Below the pieces are notes generated by a model, which saw only the letters and a list, made by a program, of their open reading frames with translations, was not told the DNA's origin and made no database searches. Made by a program: the position numbers and the translations under genes. From Gammaproteobacteria bacterium (lineage in GTDB: Bacteria; Pseudomonadota; Gammaproteobacteria; GCA-001735895), in assembly GCA_024232855.1 (NCBI GenBank), contig JAAEPH010000196.1, positions 1-41,309 of the forward strand: a stretch of 41,309 nt of DNA. Reading direction: 5' to 3'. This document shows, piece after piece, positions 1 through 8,454 of the stretch. The stretch's first letter is position 1. Each line of letters starts with the position of its first letter.

Positions 1-139
1 AATCTCGCTTGTCTATTGATTCCACAAGAAATATATCCTCAGTCGCTCGTAATCACCGATACGAGACTTCTTCGGATATTTCCTTGTGAAATCAATATAC
101 TGCGCGATTTTTGCGTATATTTATGAATTCTCCGGGTTA
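1..139. repeat. MITE-like palindromic element, family A, copy 1 (cut by window edge)
   Basis: This stretch matches 17957-18095 almost base for base (about four substitutions seen) in the same orientation. In the complete copy the two halves are inverted repeats, so the whole element can fold into one long hairpin. Here the left terminus lies outside the window and the right terminus ends in TCCGGGTTA. No reading frame is evident. It is probably a non-autonomous transposable element. Confidence 0.85.
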
Positions 140-263
140 AGAAACCAAGTATAGATGCGGTCATCGATATTTCCACGGCATCACAGGGTCTGGCGATGCC
201 CGTCACAGTGGCAAAAATTCGTGTCTGTTGCATAATTCAGACCCTGCTATCAGCGGCGGAGTA

Positions 264-1667
264 ATGAAAGTGAGTGAATCGGCAATAGAAGCTTGCGACA
301 GGGAACCCCTGATCGAGCAGTTGCGCACCCTGCTCGGGGACCGAATCAGCACCAACCGCTCGGTCCTCGAACAGCATGGGCACGGCGAATCCTGGCATCC
401 GACGCAGGCGCCCGACGCGGTCTGTTTCGCGCAAAGCACCGAAGAAGTCGCCGCTATCGTGAAGCTCTGCGCCGCAAGCCAGACCCCGATAATCGCGTTT
501 GGCAGCGGCACCTCGCTGGAAGGCCAGGTACAGGCAATCAAGGGCGGTATCTGCATCGATCTGAGCCAGATGAACCAGGTGCTCGAGGTCAACCAGGAAG
601 ATCTCGATTGCCGCGTGCAGGCGGGTGTCACGCGGCGTCAACTGAACCGCTATCTGCGTGACAGCGGGATATTTTTTCCGATCGATCCCGGCGCCGACGC
701 CAGCATCGGTGGTATGACCGCGACGCGCGCTTCCGGCACCAACGCGGTGCGCTACGGCACCATGCGTGAAAATGTGCTCGCCCTGACCGTGGTCAGCGCG
801 AGCGGCGAGATCATCCGTACCGGTACGCGGGCGCGTAAATCGTCCGCCGGCTATGACCTCACGCACCTGTTTGTCGGCTCCGAGGGAACGCTTGGCGTCA
901 TTACCGAAATCAGCCTGCGGCTTTACGGGCTGACCGAGGCAATCTCGGCGGCCATCGTCAACTTCCCCGACGTGCGATCCGCCGCGGAAGCAACCATTCA
1001 AACCATCCAGATGGGCATTCCCGTGGCGCGCATCGAAATCGTCGACAGCGCCTTCATAAAGGCCATCAACGCCTACAGCAAAACCGATTACGCGGAACTC
1101 GACACCCTGTTTCTCGAGTTTCACGGCACCCGCGCCGGGGTCGTCGAGCAGGTGCAGATGTTCGATGAAATTTCACTTGAGTTCGGCGCCAGCGGGTTTC
1201 AGTGGGCCGAGCACGAAGAAGATCGACAACGGCTCTGGCGAGCGCGCCACGATGCCTACTACGCCGGCCTGGCGCTTCGCCCGGGGTATCGCGGTTACGT
1301 CACCGATGTCTGTGTACCAATATCGCGACTCGCCGACTGCATCGCCGAAACCCGGGCGGATATCGCGACTTCCGGCCTGTTTGCGCCCATTATCGGTCAC
1401 GTTGGCGACGGTAATTTCCACACCACCATCTTTATCGATCCCGACGACGATGCGATGTTCGCAAAGGCGTTGGAACTCGATAAACGCATGGTGCAACGGG
1501 CACAGGGGATGGGCGGCACCTGTACCGGCGAGCACGGCATCGGTCTCGGCAAACTCAAGCACATGCGCCGCGAACACGGCGATGGCGCAATCGAAGTCAT
1601 GCAAACGATCAAGGCGGCCCTCGATCCGCAGAACATCATGAACCCGGGTAAGATTGTCGACTGTTAA
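264..1667 (+). CDS. FAD-linked oxidase, D-lactate/glycolate dehydrogenase (GlcD/Dld) type
   Basis: Predicted flavoprotein of 467 residues that oxidises a 2-hydroxy acid, most likely D-lactate, passing electrons to the respiratory chain. The N-terminal half is a PCMH-type FAD-binding domain with FGSGTSLEG near residue 90 and a GADASIGGMTATRASGTNA stretch near 150. The C-terminal FAD-oxidase domain ends with the family motif GEHGIGLGK. Length fits single-subunit D-lactate dehydrogenases. The start at 264 is chosen because GGAG lies just upstream, although tight; an in-frame ATG at 228 and a GTG at 270 are alternatives. No glcE/glcF partners follow, which favours a stand-alone D-lactate dehydrogenase over glycolate oxidase. 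Substrate is inferred from family only. A hairpin follows the stop. Confidence 0.85.
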   Translation: MKVSESAIEACDREPLIEQLRTLLGDRISTNRSVLEQHGHGESWHPTQAPDAVCFAQSTEEVAAIVKLCAASQTPIIAFGSGTSLEGQVQAIKGGICIDLSQMNQVLEVNQEDLDCRVQAGVTRRQLNRYLRDSGIFFPIDPGADASIGGMTATRASGTNAVRYGTMRENVLALTVVSASGEIIRTGTRARKSSAGYDLTHLFVGSEGTLGVITEISLRLYGLTEAISAAIVNFPDVRSAAEATIQTIQMGIPVARIEIVDSAFIKAINAYSKTDYAELDTLFLEFHGTRAGVVEQVQMFDEISLEFGASGFQWAEHEEDRQRLWRARHDAYYAGLALRPGYRGYVTDVCVPISRLADCIAETRADIATSGLFAPIIGHVGDGNFHTTIFIDPDDDAMFAKALELDKRMVQRAQGMGGTCTGEHGIGLGKLKHMRREHGDGAIEVMQTIKAALDPQNIMNPGKIVDC

Positions 1668-1682
1668 GTCCGCCAATTGCAC

Positions 1683-1705
1683 CTGCACCAGTCCGTCTGG
1701 TGCAG
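1683..1705 (+). terminator. Stem-loop after the D-lactate dehydrogenase gene
   Basis: A perfect 9-bp stem, CTGCACCAG/CTGGTGCAG, with a 5-base loop starts 15 bases after the stop codon. No T-tract follows, so it may act as a weak terminator or an mRNA 3' stabiliser rather than a classical intrinsic terminator. Confidence 0.5.
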
Positions 1706-1719
1706 AACTACTCGATAAA

Positions 1720-1855
1720 GGTTCTCGCGGAGACGCGAGAGCGCAGGGCGCGCAGTGGGGTAAAGAGGCTATCGTAGTTGAACTAGAGATGCCCAGACAC
1801 CCACCCCGCAATATACCCTCAGCGTTCCCTGCGTCTCGGCGTCTCTGCGAGAACC
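1720..1855. repeat. Palindromic repeat family C, copy 1 (GGTTCTCGC ends)
   Basis: The element begins GGTTCTCGCGGAGACGC and ends with the near inverse, CTCTGCGAGAACC, giving a long imperfect hairpin. A related copy at 4194-4322 shares both ends and an internal GAGATGCCCAG block. A diverged copy lies at 17534-17640. It fills the gap between two convergent genes and has no coding frame. Confidence 0.7.
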
Positions 1856-1863
1856 TCCCCGGG

Positions 1864-2451
1864 CTAGCGCTCGATCGCCTGCTCCGCCACATGGCGCCGC
1901 AATTGCGGATAAAACTCGAGGAAGCCGTCGCAAATGGAGTTGTGGTTGCGCTGTAGCTCCTCGATCGCATTGTCGAAGTCGTTGGCAAAGCGAACACGCC
2001 CTGCGACCCGGTCCAGCGATTCGGCGATTGCATCGACATCACGGTAAGATCCAAACCAGTCGTACTCGATCATGCGCCGGGTTACGCGGCGCATGTTTTC
2101 ACCCGGCATCATTGACTGCCCCGCCTCCATGCGCTGATAGAACCCGGTAATCACCTCATCGAGGGCGCCTTGCTCGAATTTCTGCCAGTGCTCGATCAAC
2201 AGGTGATCGAAGTAGATATCGAGCGCGATGCCGGCAAAACGGCGTCGTTTACGACTGAAACATTGTTTCATTTCCCGCACCAGCGGATGCGAGTCGGTGA
2301 AGCGGTCAACTTCGCGATGATTCAACAGACCGGCTCGAACCGGCGCAGGTAACGCTGCCGGATCCACGCCGCGCGCGAAATCACCGAGCAGGTTACCGAC
2401 GGTCGACTCGACCGTCGGCCGCGACAATACCAGGTGTGCGAAATAATTCAT
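1864..2451 (-). CDS. acpH: Acyl carrier protein phosphodiesterase (AcpH family)
   Basis: Protein of 195 residues of the AcpH/DUF479 family, which removes the 4'-phosphopantetheine arm from acyl carrier protein to give apo-ACP. It opens MNYFAHLVLS, the conserved N-terminus of the family, followed by GNLLGDFARG near residue 20 and a helical HREVDRFTDSHP block near 45. The ATG at 2451 is chosen because it gives the family N-terminus; a GTG three codons upstream is possible. It is a single gene, convergent with the D-lactate dehydrogenase gene and divergent from the aldolase-like gene. Length matches E. coli AcpH. The family call is firm; activity is inferred. Confidence 0.85.
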   Translation of the reverse strand: MNYFAHLVLSRPTVESTVGNLLGDFARGVDPAALPAPVRAGLLNHREVDRFTDSHPLVREMKQCFSRKRRRFAGIALDIYFDHLLIEHWQKFEQGALDEVITGFYQRMEAGQSMMPGENMRRVTRRMIEYDWFGSYRDVDAIAESLDRVAGRVRFANDFDNAIEELQRNHNSICDGFLEFYPQLRRHVAEQAIER

Positions 2452-2499
2452 CGCAAACACTATAAATTCAGAACGAACAGCTTGTCCAACCCATCGCTC

Positions 2500-2525
2500 T
2501 GAGGTCTAATTTACACCTGACCTCA
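2500..2525. promoter_or_regulatory. Dyad symmetry upstream of the class II aldolase-like gene
   Basis: Perfect 7-bp arms TGAGGTC and GACCTCA are separated by a 12-base AT-rich spacer. The dyad sits directly upstream of the ribosome binding site of the gene at 2541, in the short divergent gap with acpH. It could be an operator or a leader hairpin. Confidence 0.4.
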
Positions 2526-2540
2526 CGATTGGAGCGCAAC

Positions 2541-3317
2541 ATGTCTATTTCACCCATCGATACGCGCCCGGTTTCACCCGAGACTGACCCCCATTACGAT
2601 GATCGCATCAATCTCGCCGCGGTGTTGCGCATGAGCGCCCGCCTCAATATGCACGAGTCGGTAGCGAACCATTTCAGCTACGCCGTCTCGGAGGATGGCG
2701 GTCAGTTTCTGGTCAACCCCTTCGGCAGGCACTTTTCGACGCTGCGCGCGAGCGAATTGCTTTTGCTCGACGCCCATGACCACCCGACCACGGGAGAACC
2801 CGGGCGACCGGACCCGACGGCATGGGCCATTCACGGCGCGATGCATCGCAACGCACCGCAGGCGCGCTGCGTGCTGCACGTACATTCGAAGTACGCGACG
2901 GTGCTGGCCTCGATCGAGGAGGAGGGCCTCGCGCCGATCGACCAGAACACAATGCGTTTCTTCAACCGCGTATCGGTCGACAGCGGTTTCGACGGCATGG
3001 GCCTCGGCGATGAAGCCGAACGCCTGACCACGACCCTGGGCGACAACAACATCCTGTTGATGGGCAACCACGGCGTCATGGCGGTCGGCGAAACCATTGG
3101 CAAGGCTTTCGACGATCTCTACTACTTCGAACGCGCCTGCGAAACCTACATCACCGCGCTGATGACCGGCAAGCCGCTGCGCGTCGTCAGCGACGAAGTG
3201 GCCGAAAAGACTGCCTTGCAATGGCAGGATTACGTTCACCGCATCGGCCTGGGTGAAGCCTTCCTCAGCGAAATTCGCGTCATCCTCGATCGCGAAGAAC
3301 CGGATTACAAACTGTAG
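2541..3317 (+). CDS. Class II aldolase/adducin family protein
   Basis: Protein of 258 residues with the class II aldolase/adducin fold, which uses a divalent metal to cleave or isomerise sugar phosphates or other hydroxy acids. The likely metal histidines are visible: LHVHSKYA around residues 115-120 and [11 protein letters not shown] about 65 residues later. The start at 2541 is supported by GGAG six bases upstream; an in-frame TTG at 2529 overlaps that ribosome site and is less likely. The protein resembles unassigned aldolase-like proteins of proteobacterial catabolic clusters more than fuculose- or ribulose-phosphate aldolases, so no substrate is given. A dyad at 2500-2525 may regulate it. 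It is followed at once by gene fragments. Confidence 0.8.
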   Translation: MSISPIDTRPVSPETDPHYDDRINLAAVLRMSARLNMHESVANHFSYAVSEDGGQFLVNPFGRHFSTLRASELLLLDAHDHPTTGEPGRPDPTAWAIHGAMHRNAPQARCVLHVHSKYATVLASIEEEGLAPIDQNTMRFFNRVSVDSGFDGMGLGDEAERLTTTLGDNNILLMGNHGVMAVGETIGKAFDDLYYFERACETYITALMTGKPLRVVSDEVAEKTALQWQDYVHRIGLGEAFLSEIRVILDREEPDYKL

Positions 3318-3325
3318 GCATAAAG

Positions 3326-3625
3326 GGCCGTTTAACCAACCTCTACTGGAAACAAAGGCTGAATGAAGGCCGTGCCACAATCATTGCCGGATTTCTGGAT
3401 GTAACCGATTACCTCGATGTTTATATGCTGGCCAGTCCCTGGAGCGGCTTTACCAACTTTGCTTTCAGCACCGGTACGACCACCATCGCGCTGCCCGGCG
3501 ACGCCACTCTCGGTGCGGCCGGCGCAACCATGCTGGGTGACCAGTTCTTTGTGATTGACGGCGTGACCGACATGAGCTCGGACCCGACCGACAACATTCA
3601 TGTGACCTTGTGGGATGCCGATGGA
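3326..3625 (+). pseudogene. Internal fragment of an OprB-like carbohydrate porin
   Basis: An open frame starting just after the aldolase stop encodes [15 protein letters not shown], then [14 protein letters not shown], then [12 protein letters not shown] and [17 protein letters not shown]. This is the beta-strand pattern of OprB-type outer-membrane porins. There is no start codon or signal peptide. The homology stops abruptly at about 3625, where it joins a copy of the csaA 3' end on the opposite strand. About 100 residues remain of a protein normally over 400, so it is clearly a remnant. Confidence 0.65.
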
Positions 3626-3626
3626 G

Positions 3627-3745
3627 GCGTGCCCCGTTGGGCACTGCGGAGTCGGGCCGCGCCAGCACGACCGCGCCATCCTCGCGATGAAAGCCGGTTA
3701 CCAGACACTCGGAGCGCACCGGACCGATCTGCTTGGGTGGGAAGG
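3627..3745 (-). pseudogene. Duplicated 3' end of csaA
   Basis: This segment aligns without gaps to 5777-5895, the 3' end of the intact csaA-like gene, at a constant offset of 2150 bases with about 13 mismatches by eye. On the minus strand it encodes [18 protein letters not shown] followed by [13 protein letters not shown], then runs into unrelated sequence. The reading frame is conserved but the first two-thirds of the gene is missing. It is a stranded duplicate wedged between a porin fragment and a phosphate transporter fragment. Confidence 0.8.
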
Positions 3746-3858
3746 TGAGACTCGATCGGCACTCCCGAATGCGGTGGAGCGTTGGCTGCCAAAGATGGTG
3801 TCTGCCCCAAATGCCAGACATCGAAATCGCAGAACGACTGGGAAGAGGAGAGTATAAG

Positions 3859-3981
3859 CATGAACTGGTGAAGCGTTCAGCCCTGCTGAAAATCGCGGCG
3901 GCGTGGATTATTACCGTACCGGTATCCGCCCTGCTCGCCGCCATGCTGTTTTTCATGATCCGCGGCATGATGCTGCCCTGA
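3859..3981 (+). pseudogene. C-terminal fragment of a PiT-type inorganic phosphate transporter
   Basis: The last 40 codons encode [20 protein letters not shown], then [16 protein letters not shown] and a stop. This is the final transmembrane helix and tail pattern of PiT-family phosphate transporters. The rest of the gene is absent. Bases 3746-3858 upstream show no recognisable coding content. With the porin and csaA pieces, it makes three unrelated gene ends packed in about 660 bases. Confidence 0.55.
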
Positions 3982-4027
3982 TTTCCCGGCAGCACTGATC
4001 TTCTGCCCTGAATCGTTGCATCGACCT

Positions 4028-4169
4028 TTTAACCTAGAAAACGCAGTAGGATCACGAAAGTCTGCACAAGCGATTGATTCATTACGCTATCTAAATCAAT
4101 CGCTCGCCTCATGGCGCCTACTTTTGGTGCACATCTTTTTCGCGCCCTACTGCGTTTTCTTGGTTTAAA
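4028..4169. repeat. MITE-like palindromic element, family B
   Basis: Terminal inverted repeats of about 23 bases, TTTAACCTAGAAAACGCAG on the left and its near complement on the right, enclose a core. The core carries a second dyad, GCGATTGATT/AATCAATCGC. Length is about 142 bp. No coding frame is present. It abuts the family C repeat at 4194. Confidence 0.75.
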
Positions 4170-4193
4170 GCCCCCCCGAGATCACCCCGGGGA

Positions 4194-4322
4194 GGTTCTC
4201 GCGGAGGCGCGGAGGCGCAGGGGAGCGCGGAGAGGTGCAGGGCTGTCGAAAACTGAATTGAGATGCCCAGGCACTCACCCTGCAAAATGCCCTCAGCGTT
4301 CTCCGCGCCTCTGCGAGAACCT
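4194..4322. repeat. Palindromic repeat family C, copy 2
   Basis: Begins GGTTCTCGCGGAGGCGCGG and ends CGCCTCTGCGAGAACCT, with the internal GAGATGCCCAGGCAC block shared with copy 1 at 1720. With the family B element it fills the 390-base gap between the phosphate transporter stump and the PA2778-like gene. Confidence 0.7.
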
Positions 4323-4378
4323 ATTGAGGAATCCTGCGATCACCTGATGAAATTGCCGATACTGGTGTTATACGCAGG

Positions 4379-5296
4379 TTAGTCAGCCTGCTTCCAGTCT
4401 TCGAGTTCAGCGCGGCTGTCCCTGAAGTTCTGGTTATCGGGGTCGAGTTCGAGAGCGCGAGCAATGGCAGCCAGGGATGATTCACGCTCGCCGAGTCGGG
4501 CGAGCGCGTAAGCGAGGTTGTTCCAGACTTCGGCCTTGTCGGGATCGATTTGCAGCGCCCTGCGATAAGCCGACGCTGCATCGGTAAACTCGCCCAGCGC
4601 GTAAGCCGTGTTACCGAGTCCGATGTGCGCCAGCTGGTTATCCGGCCAGCGTCGTAACGAGGTGGCGTAAGCCTGGTGGGCACTGCGTGGATGACCGACC
4701 TGTTCCAGGCCGATGGCGGCATCGAGATAGGCGGCGGCGCTCGCCGTTGCGGGTATCGAATCGCTGTCGACCAGTACCAGTGCCCAGTGATCAGCGCGTT
4801 GCCAGGTTTTTTCGAACAACGCGAATGGCCTCGTGATGCGCCGGTTAACACCTGAGCGCAAAATCATATAACGTTGTTCGAAGTCATAACCGATCAGAAT
4901 CTCGTAGTGCCATAGCGGGTAGGCGTCAATGGCGAGATTTTGCAGTACGAAAACCGGGTTACCGGCCGCAAGCTCGCGCAACAGCGATTCGAGCATACCG
5001 TCCAGCCGCACCGGCAGCAGACCGAACTGCCTCGAAGCGGCGACGATTTCGACCCGCAGGCTGCCTTTCAGTTCGGGGATGTAGACGAGTCTCGCGATTT
5101 CATCGGGTTGTACGGCCGTACCGCGATAATTGATGATGCCCGCGAGAGCGGCCGGGCCGCAGTGATACTCCTGCTGCGGAAAGAATGGGACTTCTGTCAG
5201 TTCTACCCGTTGTGGAATCGCGGGCGGATTATCGAGAAGCTGGCGGGTTTGGGGCGATGTCGCGCAAGCCGTCAGCAACACCAGAAGTGACAGCAA
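4379..5296 (-). CDS. PA2778-family lipoprotein: C39-like cysteine peptidase with TPR repeats
   Basis: Protein of 305 residues. A short hydrophobic N-terminus ends in the lipobox LTAC (Cys11), so it should be a lipoprotein. Residues about 35-180 form a papain-like C39-type domain with Cys46 in YHCGPAALA and His130 in LWHYEILIGYD. Residues about 185-300 are TPR repeats (WPDNQLAHIGLGNTAYALGE, then DPDKAEVWNNLAYALARLGE). The start is a TTG at 5296; no ATG lies upstream before the stop of the preceding gene 37 bases away. It follows a PA2779-like gene in the same direction, the pairing found in Pseudomonas. The family's substrate is unknown to me. Confidence 0.85.
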   Translation of the reverse strand: MLSLLVLLTACATSPQTRQLLDNPPAIPQRVELTEVPFFPQQEYHCGPAALAGIINYRGTAVQPDEIARLVYIPELKGSLRVEIVAASRQFGLLPVRLDGMLESLLRELAAGNPVFVLQNLAIDAYPLWHYEILIGYDFEQRYMILRSGVNRRITRPFALFEKTWQRADHWALVLVDSDSIPATASAAAYLDAAIGLEQVGHPRSAHQAYATSLRRWPDNQLAHIGLGNTAYALGEFTDAASAYRRALQIDPDKAEVWNNLAYALARLGERESSLAAIARALELDPDNQNFRDSRAELEDWKQAD

Positions 5297-5333
5297 GCCC
5301 CACTCGCGCAGGGCGCCGCCTACGGCAATCGGC

Positions 5334-5693
5334 CTAGTCGACGGGTCGAATGAACGGTAGAAAATCGGTATAGCCCATCAACTCGGTGAACAACACGACC
5401 AGGATGATGACCAGCAGAACGTTACCTCCGGCGGGTTCCTGTTCGATACGCTGATGCAGGCTTGCCACCTGTGCATCCGTCATCGCCGCAACGCGGCTCA
5501 CGGCATCGATTCGCGGAACACCGCCGACCACCAGCTGTTCCTCGATCCAGCTACGCTTGCCAGCGATATCTACCAGCTCGATCGATAGCGGATTAGCCTG
5601 CATTTGCGCGCTACCCACCATCGCGGCCTGGCCCGGCAATGTAACAACAAGGGCGCTAAAACCGATCAGCAGACAACGAAAAATTATACGCAT
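5334..5693 (-). CDS. PA2779-family small secreted/membrane protein
   Basis: Protein of 119 residues. A signal peptide (about residues 1-23, ending PGQAA) is followed by a conserved soluble helix-rich stretch with MTDAQVASLHQRIEQEPAGG. A C-terminal membrane segment, VLLVIILVVLFTELMGYTDF, follows, with a short tail. This is the architecture of the PA2779 family, found next to PA2778 peptidases. GGGAG lies seven bases before the ATG. It is the first gene of a two-gene unit with the lipoprotein peptidase downstream. The conserved pairing suggests one could be substrate or anchor of the other, but this is inference; I know no assigned function. Confidence 0.85.
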   Translation of the reverse strand: MRIIFRCLLIGFSALVVTLPGQAAMVGSAQMQANPLSIELVDIAGKRSWIEEQLVVGGVPRIDAVSRVAAMTDAQVASLHQRIEQEPAGGNVLLVIILVVLFTELMGYTDFLPFIRPVD

Positions 5694-5728
5694 ATGAGTC
5701 TCCCGGGTTTAATAATCTTGGCGAGTCG

Positions 5729-5770
5729 AATTATAGCCTATTTCGGTCAAATTATAGCCGATTTCAGTCA
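5729..5770. repeat. Two tandem 21-bp repeats upstream of the PA2779-like gene
   Basis: Two adjacent 21-base units both begin AATTATAGCC and end GTCA, differing at two positions. They lie 36 bases upstream of the PA2779-like start, and the last three bases of the second unit are the csaA stop codon. They could be a paired binding site for a regulator, or a slippage duplication. Confidence 0.7.
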
Positions 5771-6130
5771 GGCGAGGCGGGCCCCGTTGGGCGCCTCGGA
5801 GTCGGGACGCGCCAGCACGACCGCGCCGTCTTCGCGATGAAAGCCGGTTACCAGGCACTCGGAGCGCACGGGTCCGATCTGCCTGGGTGGAAAATTGACG
5901 ACGCCTATAATCTGTCGCCCGACCAGTTCTTCGCGCGTGTAAAGGTCGGTAATCCGGGCGCTGGATTTACGCAGGCCGATCTCCTCGCCAAAATCAATCG
6001 TCAACTTGTAGGCCGGTTTACGCGCCTCGGGAAACTCCAGCGCTTCGACGATGGTGCCCACGCGCAGCTCCACCTTTTCAAAGTCGCTCCACTCGATCGT
6101 ATTCAATGGTTCAACCTCGCGAAAATTCAT
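5768..6130 (-). CDS. csaA: CsaA-like tRNA-binding domain protein
   Basis: Protein of 120 residues made of a single tRNA-binding OB-fold domain, as in CsaA (a small dimeric RNA-binding, export-related chaperone in Bacillus) and the C-terminus of methionyl-tRNA synthetase. Visible features are the core [20 protein letters not shown] near residue 15, then [20 protein letters not shown] and the conserved end PNGARLA. The start at 6130 (MNFREVEP) is chosen because the frame upstream lies inside the CaiB-like gene. It overlaps that gene's 3' end by 20 bases, suggesting co-transcription. A decayed second copy of its 3' end lies at 3627-3745. Confidence 0.85.
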   Translation of the reverse strand: MNFREVEPLNTIEWSDFEKVELRVGTIVEALEFPEARKPAYKLTIDFGEEIGLRKSSARITDLYTREELVGRQIIGVVNFPPRQIGPVRSECLVTGFHREDGAVVLARPDSEAPNGARLA

Positions 6131-7235
6131 TGCGTATTTGCTGACTGTGCTCGCCGATTCGCGGCACCTCGCGCTTTTCTTCAATCGCATTGGAGCGCAT
6201 CGCGGCAACGCTAACCACGTCGACATCCCCACTCGGCGTTCCCACCCGCACGCGGCGCAACTGCGGATGGCCGGCAAGCCCGGCGATATCGTTCAGGCGG
6301 CCATAGGCGATACCACCGTTACGCAGGCGTTCGATGGCGTCGGCCTGATCGAGCTGACTGAAAACACCGCCAATCAGCGCATCGACATCGGCGCGATGGT
6401 TGACGCGAGCGAGGTTGGAGCTGAAGCGGGCATCGCCGGCAAGCGCGGCGTCGCCAAGTACCCGATCGCAAAAATTGAACCACTCGCGTTCGTTTTGAAT
6501 CGCGAGCACGACATCGCGCTGATCACGGCAGCGATAGGCGCCATAGGGAGAGATAGTGGCATGATTGATCCCCACGCGCGGTTGAATCTTGCCGGCGTAA
6601 TCGTAATGCAACAGTGGCACCGCGAGCCACTCCGCCATAGCGTCGAACAACGACACCTTGATAACACTTCCCCTGCCGCCGGATTCGCGCTCGATGAGGG
6701 CTTCGAGAATGGCCGCATAGGCCTGTTGCCCGCAATTGATGTCGCAGGCCGACACCCCGATTCGGCCGGGTGCGTCCGGCGTTCCGGTAATCGATGCCAT
6801 GCCGGACTCGCATTGCACCAGCAGGTCATAGGCTTTCATGCGGCTGTATTCGCCGCTGTCCCCGTAACCGGAAATATCACAACAGACCAGGCGAGGATAA
6901 CGTTCTAGCAGTTCCTGGCTGCCGAAACCGGCTCGGCTGGCCGCTCCCGGGGCGAGGTTTTGAATAAACACGTCGGCTCGCGCCAGGATACGGTGCAGCA
7001 GCTCGGCGTCACCGGCTTCCTTGATGTTCGCGACCAGCGATTCCTTGCCCTGGTTTAACCAGACGAAGTAAGCCGACTCGCCATCAACGACGTCGTCGTA
7101 AGCACGCGCAAAGTCCCCCTCGGCGCGCTCGATCTTGATCACGCGTGCACCCGCGTGGGCGAGGCGATTCGAACAAAACGGCGCCGCCACCGCCTGCTCC
7201 AGTGAAACCACGAGTAAACTATTCAGCTTGAGCAT
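6111..7235 (-). CDS. CaiB/BaiF family CoA-transferase (class III)
   Basis: Protein of 374 residues of the class III CoA-transferase family, which moves CoA between carboxylic acids through an aspartyl-CoA intermediate. The N-terminus has the CoA-binding pattern with [16 protein letters not shown] near residue 29. The likely catalytic Asp is in [15 protein letters not shown] near residue 165, in the position of the family Asp. [11 protein letters not shown] and PYGAYRCRD follow. It lies 15 bases downstream of the acyl-CoA dehydrogenase gene on the same strand, so the two probably activate and then oxidise one carboxylic acid. The substrate cannot be told. Confidence 0.85.
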   Translation of the reverse strand: MLKLNSLLVVSLEQAVAAPFCSNRLAHAGARVIKIERAEGDFARAYDDVVDGESAYFVWLNQGKESLVANIKEAGDAELLHRILARADVFIQNLAPGAASRAGFGSQELLERYPRLVCCDISGYGDSGEYSRMKAYDLLVQCESGMASITGTPDAPGRIGVSACDINCGQQAYAAILEALIERESGGRGSVIKVSLFDAMAEWLAVPLLHYDYAGKIQPRVGINHATISPYGAYRCRDQRDVVLAIQNEREWFNFCDRVLGDAALAGDARFSSNLARVNHRADVDALIGGVFSQLDQADAIERLRNGGIAYGRLNDIAGLAGHPQLRRVRVGTPSGDVDVVSVAAMRSNAIEEKREVPRIGEHSQQIRNEFSRG

Positions 7236-7250
7236 GGAGACAGAGGTCGT

Positions 7251-8408
7251 CTAGAACGATTTCGGCAAACCCAGTACATGGGTCGCGATGTTCGACAGGA
7301 TCAGGTTGGTCGAGATCGGCGCGACCTGGTAAAGCCGGGTTTCGCGGAACTTGCGTTCGATATCGTACTCGACGGTAAAGCCGTAACCGCCGTGGGTTTG
7401 CAGGCACATATCGGCCGCCGCCCAGGAAGCATCGGCCGCCAGCAGCTTGGCCATATTAGCCTCGGAGCCGCAGGGTTCACCGGCGTCAAACAGGCGGCAG
7501 GCCTTCTCGACCATCAGCGCGGCGGCCTCGGTTTGCACATGCGCGCGCGCTATCGGGAACTGGATACCCTGGTTTTTACCGATCGGACTCCCGAAAACCT
7601 CGCGATCCCGCGCATAGTTGCTGGCGCGATCGATAAACCAGCGTGCGTCGCCAATGCATTCCGAAGCGATGAGAATGCGCTCGGCGTTCATGCCGTCGAG
7701 GATGTATGAGAAACCCTTGTCTTCCTCGCCGATCAGGTTTTCCACCGGCACGCGCAACTGGTCGATGAACAGCTCGGTGGTGGCGTGATTCAGCATGGTT
7801 TCCAGCGGCCTCACCGTTATGCCGTTGCCGACGGCTTCGCGCAGGTCGACGAGCAAAACGGACATGCCCTGGGTCGGTTTTGCGACTTCTTCACGCGGCG
7901 TTGTGCGCACCAGCAACAGCAACAGGTCGGAATGCTCGGCACGCGAAATAAACACCTTCTGGCCGCTGACGACGTAATGATCGCCGTCACGCCGGGCGCG
8001 CGTTTTAATGCGCGTGGTATCGGTGCCGCTGGAGGGCTCGGTGACGCCGAAAGCCTGCAGGCGCAGTGCGCCCGACGCGATCTCGGGCAGGTATTTCTGT
8101 TTCTGCGCCTCGTTGCCATGCCGCAGCAAGGATCCCATGATATACATCTGCGCATGACAGGCGGCGCCATTAGCGCCACTGCGCTGAATTTCCTCGAGTA
8201 CCGCGCAGGCCGCCGCCAGGTCCATGCCCGCGCCGCCGTATTCTTCGGGTATCAATACCGACAGGTAACCACCTTCAGTGAGCGCCTGCACAAACTCGCC
8301 GGCATAAGCCCTGGCGCGATCCTTGGCGCGCCAGTACTCGTCGGGAAAGTCCTTGCACAGGCGCGCGACCGCGTCGCGGACTTCCGGATGTAAACGTTCT
8401 TCAGGCAT
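7251..8408 (-). CDS. Acyl-CoA dehydrogenase family protein
   Basis: FAD-dependent dehydrogenase of 385 residues expected to introduce a C2-C3 double bond into an acyl-CoA and pass electrons to ETF. All three ACAD domains are present: the N-terminal helical LIPEEYGGAGMDLAA, the middle beta domain AFGVTEPSSGTD with QKVFISRAEHSD, and the C-terminal helical QTHGGYGFTVEYDIERKFRE. The usual catalytic Glu in the C-terminal YEGT motif is absent: the equivalent segment reads LYQVAPISTN. The base may sit elsewhere, as in isovaleryl-CoA-type enzymes. It precedes the CaiB-like gene by 15 bases. Confidence 0.85.
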   Translation of the reverse strand: MPEERLHPEVRDAVARLCKDFPDEYWRAKDRARAYAGEFVQALTEGGYLSVLIPEEYGGAGMDLAAACAVLEEIQRSGANGAACHAQMYIMGSLLRHGNEAQKQKYLPEIASGALRLQAFGVTEPSSGTDTTRIKTRARRDGDHYVVSGQKVFISRAEHSDLLLLLVRTTPREEVAKPTQGMSVLLVDLREAVGNGITVRPLETMLNHATTELFIDQLRVPVENLIGEEDKGFSYILDGMNAERILIASECIGDARWFIDRASNYARDREVFGSPIGKNQGIQFPIARAHVQTEAAALMVEKACRLFDAGEPCGSEANMAKLLAADASWAAADMCLQTHGGYGFTVEYDIERKFRETRLYQVAPISTNLILSNIATHVLGLPKSF

Positions 8409-8454
8409 TCGACCTCGCTATTGCTTCCATCGCTCCCCGGCCGGATGCATTTTC

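Noticed and set aside
237-1124. Long open frame on the minus strand opposite the D-lactate dehydrogenase gene
   Set aside because: It mirrors the codon structure of the plus-strand gene, shows no family motif and has a low-complexity composition typical of antisense frames in GC-rich DNA.
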